From positions 1-6,189 of the forward strand of contig VBEI01000160.1 in the NCBI GenBank assembly GCA_005882715.1: 6,189 bases of DNA, read 5' to 3'. How positions within the stretch are numbered: position 1 is the stretch's first letter; every line of letters begins with the position of its first letter. This document shows positions 1 through 6,189 of the stretch, in pieces. The translations under genes and the position numbers were made by a program. The notes under the pieces were generated by a model. The model had not been told where the DNA came from and made no database searches. It was given only the letters and a program-made list of their open reading frames with translations. Source of the stretch: Chloroflexota bacterium (GTDB lineage Bacteria > Chloroflexota > Dehalococcoidia > SM23-28-2 > RBG-16-64-32).

Positions 1-1167
1 CGATGGCTCGAGCGAGCCGCTCGTGCAGGCGCTGCCGCTGGATGCGGCGACGCCGGCGAGGTCGAGCGCGATGAGAATCGCCTCGCCCTCGATGTACTCG
101 AAGCAGGCGGAGAAATTGTTGGGAGCGCGACGAAGCCCTTCGACAGGGTCAGGGCGAACGGATCGGGGCGTCGGGTCTCCGTTTGAGGAATATGGTTCCG
201 CCGCTGCTTCGACACGCTCAGCACGAACGGAGGAGGATGCCTCAGGACGAACGGATCGGGGCGCTCCCATCCGAACGGAATCTGGTGCCGGGCCGGTGAT
301 GTGGACGTACGGGATGCGCTCGGGGATGCCGATGAGAAGGCGATCTCGGAGATCTCGGGCATGGGCGTTGCGGGCGTCGAGCTCTTCGTACGCGAGCTCC
401 AGCGCCTTCGCCATGCCGACGATGCCGGCGACATTCGTGGTGCCGGCGCGGCGGTTCTTCTCCTGGCCGCCGCCGAGCTGCTGCCACTGGATCGGCGTGC
501 GCTGGCGGACGTAGAGGGCGCCGACGCCCTTCGGGCCGTAGAACTTGTGCGCGCCGATGCTGAGCATGTCGACGCCGAGGCGGTCGACGTTGATGTCGAG
601 CATGCCGGCGGCCTGCACGGCGTCGGTGTGGAAGACGGCGCGCGGGTTCTTCGCCTTCACGACGCGCGCGGCATCCTCGATCGGCTCGATGGTGCCGACT
701 TCGTTGTTGACGTACATGATGCTGACGAGCGCGGTGGAGTCTGTGACAGCGTGCTCGAGGTCTTGGAGGTCGATGAACCCCTCGCCGTCCACGCCGAGGT
801 ATGTGACGCGGAAGCCTTCTTCCTCCAACCGCTCGGCCGCATGCAGGACGGCGTGGTGCTCGATGGCGGTCGTGATTACGTGATCGCCGCGGCCCTGGCG
901 GCGGGCGGCGTATGCTGCGCCCCGTAGCGCAAGATTATCGCTCTCGCTGCCGCCGGAGGTGAAGACGAGCTCCTGGGGCTTGCAGCCGAGAACCTCGGCC
1001 ATCGAGCGTCGGCCGGCTTCGAGCCCGCGGCGCGCTTCCTGGGCCTCGCCGTACAGGCTTGAAGGGTTGCCCCAGTTGTCGCGCAAGTAAGGCAGCATCA
1101 CCTCCAGAACGCGCTCGTCGAGCGGGGTGGTGGCCGCGTGGTCTAGGTAGATGCGGTCGCCGGTCAT
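1..1167 (-). CDS. IscS/NifS-like (group I) cysteine desulfurase, 3' end off the window, with repeat-derived in-frame insert
   Basis: A PLP enzyme that removes sulfur from L-cysteine, giving alanine and an enzyme persulfide for Fe-S clusters or thiolated tRNA; cytoplasmic. The minus frame is open from ATG at 1167 to the left edge (389 codons, no stop). Landmarks in order: IYLDHAATTPLD near the N-terminus, TSGGSESDN, IEHHAVLH with the PLP-stacking His104, HTDAVQAAG, SIGAHKFYGPKG with the PLP lysine at 208, and RRAGTTNVAGI. The catalytic loop SSGSACTSGSLEPS follows, with Cys381. His104 and Lys208 match E. coli IscS numbering (104, 206), but the cysteine lies about 53 residues later than IscS Cys328. 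The excess is a low-complexity segment of about 50 residues between HITGP (ends residue 293) and RAPNNFS (from 347), encoded by palindromic repeats. The tail after the catalytic loop lies outside the window. All catalytic residues are kept, so I call it a gene rather than a pseudogene. IscS versus NifS cannot be decided. It is divergent from sufB. Confidence 0.93.
   Translation of the reverse strand, partial: MTGDRIYLDHAATTPLDERVLEVMLPYLRDNWGNPSSLYGEAQEARRGLEAGRRSMAEVLGCKPQELVFTSGGSESDNLALRGAAYAARRQGRGDHVITTAIEHHAVLHAAERLEEEGFRVTYLGVDGEGFIDLQDLEHAVTDSTALVSIMYVNNEVGTIEPIEDAARVVKAKNPRAVFHTDAVQAAGMLDINVDRLGVDMLSIGAHKFYGPKGVGALYVRQRTPIQWQQLGGGQEKNRRAGTTNVAGIVGMAKALELAYEELDARNAHARDLRDRLLIGIPERIPYVHITGPAPDSVRMGAPRSVRPEASSSVRAERVEAAAEPYSSNGDPTPRSVRPDPVEGLRRAPNNFSACFEYIEGEAILIALDLAGVAASSGSACTSGSLEPS
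136..170. repeat. Palindromic repeat copy R1
   Basis: The core CCCTTCGACAGGGTCAGGG is followed by CGAACGGATCGGGGCG. The arms CCCT (136-139) and AGGG (151-154) can pair, extended by one more G-C pair (135 with 155). The core closely matches a motif I recall as a common interspersed repeat of GC-rich environmental bacteria (TTCGACAGGCTCAGGGCGAA type). That recollection cannot be checked here. Confidence 0.8.
205..231. repeat. Palindromic repeat copy R2
   Basis: The core TGCTTCGACACGCTCAGCA is followed by CGAACGGA. It aligns without gaps to R1 (136-162) with 21 of 27 positions identical. Two of the differences fall in each arm of the stem and compensate: TGCT (205-208) pairs with AGCA (220-223) where R1 has CCCT with AGGG. 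Confidence 0.8.
241..263. repeat. Half copy R3 of the same repeat
   Basis: This 23-nt segment matches 148-170 of copy R1 at 21 of 23 positions, including the shared tail ATCGGGGCG that R2 lacks. The left arm of the palindrome is missing, so this is a partial copy. It starts 9 nt after R2 ends. Confidence 0.7.
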
Positions 1168-1173
1168 GGTCCT

Positions 1174-1179
1174 ATTTTA
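1174..1179 (-). promoter_or_regulatory. Candidate -10 element for the desulfurase gene, possibly leaderless
   Basis: On the minus strand TAAAAT ends 6 nt before the ATG at 1167. That spacing would start transcription at or next to the start codon, as in leaderless mRNAs. A weak AGGA lies 2 nt before the ATG, too close for a good Shine-Dalgarno. No clear -35 box stands about 17 nt upstream, so this rests on one hexamer and its position. Confidence 0.35.
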
Positions 1180-1313
1180 CCGAAGGTTGTTCGGCGCCGG
1201 GGTCGTAGGGGTGCAACACGCGACGAAGCGGGCGGTGTGGATTCCAAACGATGACCTCCATCCGTTTATCCGTTTCGCCATTGCTGAGAAAGAACAGGCC
1301 AACCAGTCGAAGA

Positions 1314-1329
1314 TCGCACGATGTTGCGA
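1314..1329. repeat. Inverted repeat TCGCA-N6-TGCGA, candidate operator
   Basis: A perfect 5-6-5 palindrome, TCGCACGATGTTGCGA, lies about 45 bp upstream of the suf -35 box. The geometry suits a dimeric helix-turn-helix regulator. It does not match the CAAC-N6-GTTG site known for cyanobacterial SufR. A 5-bp arm can occur by chance. Confidence 0.25.
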
Positions 1330-1374
1330 ATCCGTTGACAGTTCGACTAGAGCGCAAGACGGCGCTGTTTTTGG

Positions 1375-1403
1375 TTGCCTCGTAGGGGCTTCCATGCTAC
1401 AAT
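1375..1403 (+). promoter_or_regulatory. Sigma70-type promoter of the suf operon
   Basis: TTGCCT (1375-1380) and TACAAT (1398-1403) are separated by exactly 17 nt, and a TG one base before the -10 box (1395-1396) makes it an extended -10. Transcription is predicted to start near 1409-1412, giving a leader of about 57 nt before sufB. This is the best promoter match in the intergenic region. Confidence 0.7.
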
Positions 1404-1407
1404 TCAG

Positions 1408-1456
1408 GCGTAGTGTAGATTTACACAGTCAAATGTTCTAAAATTCGGCACTACGC
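1408..1456 (+). promoter_or_regulatory. Inverted repeats in the sufB leader, candidate operator or mRNA switch
   Basis: GCGTAGTG (1408-1415) is a perfect 8-bp complement of CACTACGC (1449-1456). The second arm ends directly beside the ribosome binding site. A second palindrome, GTGTA-GATT-TACAC (1413-1426), shares bases 1413-1415 with the first, so the two RNA stems cannot both form. Both lie at the predicted transcription start, where a repressor would also act. The CAGTCAAAT at 1426-1434 resembles one half of an E. coli IscR type 1 site; the other half is poor. Which role applies, DNA operator or RNA fold, cannot be told from the sequence. Confidence 0.4.
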
Positions 1457-1462
1457 GAAGGA
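1457..1462 (+). promoter_or_regulatory. Ribosome binding site of sufB
   Basis: GAAGGA lies 5 nt before the ATG at 1468 and supports that start. It directly follows the 3' arm of the leader inverted repeat. Confidence 0.7.
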
Positions 1463-1467
1463 ACACT

Positions 1468-2934
<1,467 letters not shown>

Positions 2935-2937
2935 GCG

Positions 2938-3723
2938 ATGGCGCAGACGAACCACAACCGCCCGATTCTCGACATCCGCGACCTACACGTCTCTGTCGGC
3001 GATAACGAGATCCTTCGAGGCATGGACCTATCGGTGAGCCTCGGTGAAGTACACGCGATCATGGGTCCGAACGGCAGCGGCAAGAGCACCTTCACGAACG
3101 TGGTCGCTGGCCGTCCGGGGTATACGATCACGAAGGGCGAAATCATTTACGAAGGCGAAAGCATCCTAGGTATGTTCCCGGACGAGCGCGCCCGTAAGGG
3201 TATCTTCCTGGCGCTTCAGTATCCAGTGGAGCTTCCGGGCATCCGCAACCGGGAGTTCCTCCGCACGGCGCTGGAGGCGCTTCGCGAGGCGCGTGGCGAG
3301 ACCAAGTTGGCGATCCGCGAGTTCAACAAGTTCCTCGAAGAGAAGGCCAAGGCGATGGACTTCGAACCCGACCTGATGAAGCGCAATGTGAACGAGGGCT
3401 TCTCGGGTGGGGAGAAGAAGCGCAACGAGATCCTCCAGATGTCCGTCCTCGACCCCAAGCTCGCCCTCCTAGACGAGACCGACTCGGGCCTCGACATTGA
3501 CGCTCTGAAGGTCGTCTCCAGGGGCGTGAACGAGTTCCGTGGGCCTGACAAGGCAATCGTTCTAGTGACGCACTACCAGCGCATCCTGAACTACATCAAG
3601 CCGGACTTCGTGCATGTCCTTATCGAGGGCCGCATCGTGCGGTCCGGGGGCAGCGACCTCGCCCAGGAGCTAGAGGCGCAGGGGTACGAGTGGCTTCGGG
3701 AGCCGCCTGAGCAGGCTGCCTGA
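2938..3723 (+). CDS. sufC: Fe-S cluster assembly ATPase SufC
   Basis: ABC-type ATPase without membrane segments. It binds SufB and SufD, and its ATP-driven dimerisation reshapes the scaffold during cluster assembly. At 261 residues it is slightly longer than typical (about 250). Motifs in order: Walker A GPNGSGKS at 43-50 with Lys49, Q-loop LQYP with Gln94, the SufC-type signature FSGGEKKRNEILQM starting at 155, Walker B LALLDETDSGLDID at 175-188 with the catalytic Glu180, and the switch His212 in VTHYQR. The GEKKRNE form after the signature separates SufC from transport ABC ATPases. The start lies 3 nt after the sufB stop with no good Shine-Dalgarno at normal distance (GAGGG at 2917-2921 is too far), so translation is probably coupled to sufB. 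Confidence 0.98.
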   Translation: MAQTNHNRPILDIRDLHVSVGDNEILRGMDLSVSLGEVHAIMGPNGSGKSTFTNVVAGRPGYTITKGEIIYEGESILGMFPDERARKGIFLALQYPVELPGIRNREFLRTALEALREARGETKLAIREFNKFLEEKAKAMDFEPDLMKRNVNEGFSGGEKKRNEILQMSVLDPKLALLDETDSGLDIDALKVVSRGVNEFRGPDKAIVLVTHYQRILNYIKPDFVHVLIEGRIVRSGGSDLAQELEAQGYEWLREPPEQAA

Positions 3724-3728
3724 GGGAG
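3724..3728 (+). promoter_or_regulatory. Ribosome binding site of sufD
   Basis: GGGAG directly follows the sufC stop codon and lies 9 nt before the ATG at 3738, supporting that start. Confidence 0.5.
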
Positions 3729-3737
3729 CGCCCCCGA

Positions 3738-5078
3738 ATGACACAGACCCCGACCGCTGCGGCCACTGACCGCTACGTCGACCAGTTCAATGCCTTGCGT
3801 GAGGAGCGCGAGAAGGAGCCGCTGTGGCTCCGTGACCTGCGGCGCGAGGCGTTCGATTATTTCCAGCGGATGGGCTGGCCGATCGATGAGAAGCGCGATG
3901 AGGCCTGGAAGTACACAGACGTCAAGCCCATCGCCCGGGCTTCGTTCCGTCTGCCGGACGCACCCGGCGCGGCGCTAACTGACGAAGATATAGTGCGACT
4001 CTTGCCGTTTGATGAAGGGATGTCGCGTGTCGTGTTCATCGACGGCCACTACGCGCCTGAAGTTTCACGCATCCGGCAGCCCGACCATGCCTCTGTCAGA
4101 CGGCTTAAGGAAGCCATTCAGCAAGACGAGAGCTTCGTCCACGGACACCTTGCGCGCTACTCGGCTCCCCACCACGATGCATCCGTGGCGCTGAACACAA
4201 CCTTCTTCCGCGACGGTGTGTTCATCTACACCGACAGGCCCCTATCGGCGCCGGTCCACGTCGTGTACGTTACTTCTGAGCACGCGGACCCGGTCGTGAC
4301 CTATCCGCGGACGCTGGTTGTCGCAGGGACGAACGCAGAGGTCACTCTGATTGAATCGTACGTCAGCCTTGGAACGCGCAACCACTTCACGGACCCCGTC
4401 ACAGAGATCGCCCTCGGTGAAGGCTCGCACGTCACGCATTATCGCCTGCTCCTCGAGAACACGGACTCGTACTCAATCGGGCACGTGCGTCCCTGCCTCG
4501 GGCCCGATTCGACCTACAAGTCCGTCGTCTACGAAGCAGGCTCTGGACTGATGCGCCTCGACCTCGAGGTGCTGATCGAGGGCCCAGGCGCATTCGCCGA
4601 CCTCCGAGGTCTCTACCTGACCCGAGGGAAACAGCACCTCGACAACCTCGTCAGCATCGACCACGCCAAGCCGCACGGCAAGAGCCGCCTCTATTACAAA
4701 GGCATCCTGGACGATGAATCACGCGCTGTCTTTGGCGGCACGGTCTACGTCCAGCCGGGTGCGGATAAGACGGACGCCTATCAGGAGGACAAGAACCTGT
4801 TGCTCTCGGACCGGGCGGAAGCAGACAGCAAGCCGAGCCTCGAGATCTACGCCGACGACGTAAAGTGCGGGCACGGCGCGACCGCTGGCGCCGTGGCGGA
4901 CGAGGCGATCTTCTATCTGCGGTCGCGCGGCATCGACGAGCAAACGGCTTCGCGGCTTCTGATCAAGGGGTTTGCCAGCGAGATATTGGATGAAGTTGGA
5001 ATTGAGGCGCTGCGCGTCTTTCTTGAAGAGCGGACGACGCAGTCCTTGCCGCGATTTCAGGCGGGGTTGGCAGCATGA
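3738..5078 (+). CDS. sufD: Fe-S cluster assembly protein SufD
   Basis: Paralogue and partner of SufB in the SufBC2D scaffold, needed for iron entry and for building the cluster at the SufB-SufD interface. The 446-residue product is somewhat longer than E. coli SufD (423). The N-terminal helical part contains EPLWLRDLRREAFDYFQRMG and DEAWKYTDVKPI, the family pattern of a tryptophan-rich helix followed by W+YT. The middle is the beta-helix core, with LNTTFFRDGVFIY and SHVTHYRLLLEN. The C-terminal part has GTVYVQPGADKTDAYQ, KPSLEIYADDVKCGHGAT, FYLRSRGI and LLIKGFASEIL. His379 in VKCGHGAT corresponds to E. coli His360, which works with SufB Cys405 and Glu434. Its last bases overlap the sufS start in ATGA. 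Confidence 0.97.
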   Translation: MTQTPTAAATDRYVDQFNALREEREKEPLWLRDLRREAFDYFQRMGWPIDEKRDEAWKYTDVKPIARASFRLPDAPGAALTDEDIVRLLPFDEGMSRVVFIDGHYAPEVSRIRQPDHASVRRLKEAIQQDESFVHGHLARYSAPHHDASVALNTTFFRDGVFIYTDRPLSAPVHVVYVTSEHADPVVTYPRTLVVAGTNAEVTLIESYVSLGTRNHFTDPVTEIALGEGSHVTHYRLLLENTDSYSIGHVRPCLGPDSTYKSVVYEAGSGLMRLDLEVLIEGPGAFADLRGLYLTRGKQHLDNLVSIDHAKPHGKSRLYYKGILDDESRAVFGGTVYVQPGADKTDAYQEDKNLLLSDRAEADSKPSLEIYADDVKCGHGATAGAVADEAIFYLRSRGIDEQTASRLLIKGFASEILDEVGIEALRVFLEERTTQSLPRFQAGLAA

Positions 5079-6189
5079 CACTGGACGTTCATCGCATTCG
5101 GAAGGACTTCCCGATCCTGGAGCGGAAGGTGTATGGCAAGCCGCTTGTCTATCTGGACAACGCGGCGACATCGCAGAAGCCGCGGCAGGTGATCGACGCG
5201 CTCGTCGACTACTACGAGAACTACAACGCGAACATCCACCGGGCTGTCCACTGCCTCGGCGAAGAAGCGACGGCCGCCTACGAAGAGGCCCGCGCGAAGG
5301 TCGCGAAGTTCATCAACGCGCCCTCGCCCGAGAGTGTCATCTTCACCCGCAACACAACCGAGGCGATCAACCTCGTTGCCTACACGTGGGGGCGCGCGAA
5401 TGTACTCGAGGGGGACGAGATTCTGCTCACGCAGATGGAACACCACTCGAACCTCATCCCCTGGCAGCGGCTGGCGTCGGAGAAGGGCGCGACCGTTCGC
5501 TACATCGAGCTGACGGACACGCAGACGCTGGCGCTCGACGGGCTCGAGAACCTGTTCGATGCCCGGACGCGTATCGCCGCGATGCCACACGTATCCAACT
5601 CGCTCGGCACGATCAACCCGGTTGAAAAGATCGCTGCGGAGGCGCGGCGAAACGGTACACTGTTCCTCGTGGACGGTGCGCAAGGCGCGCCTCACTTGCC
5701 AGTGGACGTGCAGGCCATCGGCTGTGATTTCTACGCCTTCTCCTCGCACAAGATGCTCGGTCCCACGGGCGTTGGTGTGCTCTACGGCCGTCCCGAGCTG
5801 CTCGAGGAGATGGAGCCGTTCCTGGGCGGCGGCGAAATGATCCGCAAGGTAACCTTCGAAGGCGCAACATGGAACGACTTGCCGTGGAAGTTTGAGGCCG
5901 GAACGCCGAACATCGCGGACGTTATCGCGTTCGGGTCGGCCATCGATTATCTCAATGAGCTTGGCATGGAGAACGTGCGTGAACACGAGATCGAGATTAC
6001 AGACTACGCCCTGACCCGGCTCAGCCAGTTGGAGGGCATCGTCATGTACGGCCCGCCCGATCCACGCGAGCGAGGGGGCGTCGTGTCGTTTAACTTCGGC
6101 GACCTCCATCCTCACGACATCGGCACAGTACTCGATCACCACGGCGTGGCGATCCGAGCGGGACATCACTGCACGCAGCCGCTGATGCG
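5075..6189 (+). CDS. sufS: SufS-type (group II) cysteine desulfurase, 3' end off the window
   Basis: PLP-dependent cysteine desulfurase that supplies persulfide sulfur to the SufBCD scaffold, normally through SufE or SufU, neither of which is in the window. It has 371 complete codons; about 40 C-terminal residues are missing at the right edge compared with the 406 of E. coli SufS. Landmarks: YLDNAATSQKP near residue 27, NIHRAVHCLGEEAT, FTRNTTEAINLVA, MEHHSNLIPWQ with His123, DGAQGAPHLPVDVQ, FYAFSSHKMLGPTG with the PLP Lys226, FEAGTPNIADVIAF, and the catalytic motif RAGHHCTQPLM with Cys366. These match E. coli His123, Lys226 and Cys364. The RxGHHC motif and the short active-site loop mark group II, unlike the SGSACTSG loop of the divergent desulfurase. 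The ATG overlaps the sufD stop by 4 nt, so translation is probably coupled. Confidence 0.97.
   Translation, partial: MTLDVHRIRKDFPILERKVYGKPLVYLDNAATSQKPRQVIDALVDYYENYNANIHRAVHCLGEEATAAYEEARAKVAKFINAPSPESVIFTRNTTEAINLVAYTWGRANVLEGDEILLTQMEHHSNLIPWQRLASEKGATVRYIELTDTQTLALDGLENLFDARTRIAAMPHVSNSLGTINPVEKIAAEARRNGTLFLVDGAQGAPHLPVDVQAIGCDFYAFSSHKMLGPTGVGVLYGRPELLEEMEPFLGGGEMIRKVTFEGATWNDLPWKFEAGTPNIADVIAFGSAIDYLNELGMENVREHEIEITDYALTRLSQLEGIVMYGPPDPRERGGVVSFNFGDLHPHDIGTVLDHHGVAIRAGHHCTQPLM

Larger units (their letters stand above)
133..288. repeat. Palindromic-repeat cluster inserted in frame within the desulfurase gene
   Basis: About 150 bp holding two full copies and one half copy of a short palindromic repeat (136-170, 205-231, 241-263). 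It falls where group I desulfurases have only a short loop between the strand ending in TG and the conserved PNN motif; in E. coli IscS about five residues separate NG and APN. On the coding strand it reads without stops as a Pro/Arg/Ser/Val/Glu-rich peptide with recurring SVRPE, SVRAE and SVRPD. Boundaries are approximate because they are judged from where family similarity ends. In sequence and behaviour it resembles interspersed palindromic elements that can sit inside reading frames, as described for the Rickettsia palindromic elements, though I see no reason to think it is the same family. Confidence 0.8.
1168..1467. promoter_or_regulatory. Divergent intergenic control region between the desulfurase gene and sufB
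   Basis: These 300 bp separate two divergent genes. I see no convincing gene. The region contains the suf promoter at 1375-1403, a leader with inverted repeats at 1408-1456, a candidate minus-strand -10 box at 1174-1179, and an imperfectly understood upstream part. The upstream part has a TCGCA-N6-TGCGA palindrome (1314-1329) and a tandem ATCCGTTT pair (1260-1275). Short open frames here show no recognisable family and overlap the promoters. Confidence 0.75.

Noticed and set aside
301..927. 208-codon plus-strand open frame opposite the IscS-like desulfurase
   Set aside because: Shadow of the desulfurase, whose landmarks are unmistakable in the minus frame; the plus-strand product is Ala/Asp/Val-rich without a family.
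1..1167. Reading the desulfurase as a pseudogene because of the repeat insertion
   Set aside because: The frame stays open through the insert and all catalytic residues on both sides are intact, so disruption is not shown.
1335..1340. Perfect -35 hexamer TTGACA upstream of sufB
   Set aside because: No -10-like sequence lies 16-18 nt downstream, whereas TTGCCT-17-TACAAT further on is a complete promoter.
1172..1357. 61-codon minus-strand open frame ending 4 nt before the desulfurase ATG
   Set aside because: The tight spacing is suggestive of coupling and its last 29 codons look moderately coding-like, but I recognise no family, and the candidate -10 box overlaps its stop. It could be revisited if conserved in relatives.
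1151..1441. 96-codon plus-strand open frame across the intergenic region
   Set aside because: It starts inside the divergent gene, runs through the suf promoter, and has no ribosome binding site or recognisable protein family.
3724..3737. Possible terminator hairpin between sufC and sufD
   Set aside because: Only a 3-bp GGG/CCC pairing is possible and no U-run follows; the GGGAG is better read as a ribosome binding site.
5057..6169. 370-codon open frame antisense to sufS
   Set aside because: Mirror of sufS for the same codon-bias reason; no family resemblance and no start signal.

Overview
This window carries a SUF iron-sulfur cluster assembly locus from a GC-rich bacterium. It holds four tightly packed plus-strand genes, sufB-sufC-sufD-sufS, with sufS cut off by the right edge. 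A second cysteine desulfurase of the IscS/NifS (group I) type faces away from them and is cut off by the left edge. The phylum cannot be fixed from the sequence. The gene order and GC-rich third codon positions would suit Chloroflexota or another GC-rich environmental lineage, and this is a low-confidence guess.

Layout: 1-1167 (minus) is the IscS/NifS-like desulfurase. It has an in-frame insert of about 50 codons made of small palindromic repeats, roughly at 133-288. The gap at 1168-1467 is the divergent control region. It holds a good sigma70-type promoter for the suf genes, candidate operator palindromes, a structured leader and a ribosome binding site. The genes follow as sufB 1468-2934, sufC 2938-3723, sufD 3738-5078 and sufS from 5075 to the edge. 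Junctions of +3 nt, +14 nt and a 4-nt ATGA overlap indicate one transcript with translational coupling.

Function: SufS takes sulfur from cysteine as a persulfide. SufB, SufC and SufD form the ATP-dependent scaffold on which the cluster is built. The key residues known from E. coli SufB, SufC, SufD and SufS are present at near-identical positions. The sulfur shuttle SufE or SufU and any regulator (SufR or IscR type) are not in the window. The divergent desulfurase could supply sulfur to the same scaffold or to other uses such as tRNA thiolation.

The suf genes themselves look ordinary. The most unusual feature is the repeat-derived peptide insertion in the IscS-like gene. It keeps the frame open, preserves the catalytic cysteine downstream, and has two full repeat copies whose stem arms differ by paired, compensatory changes.
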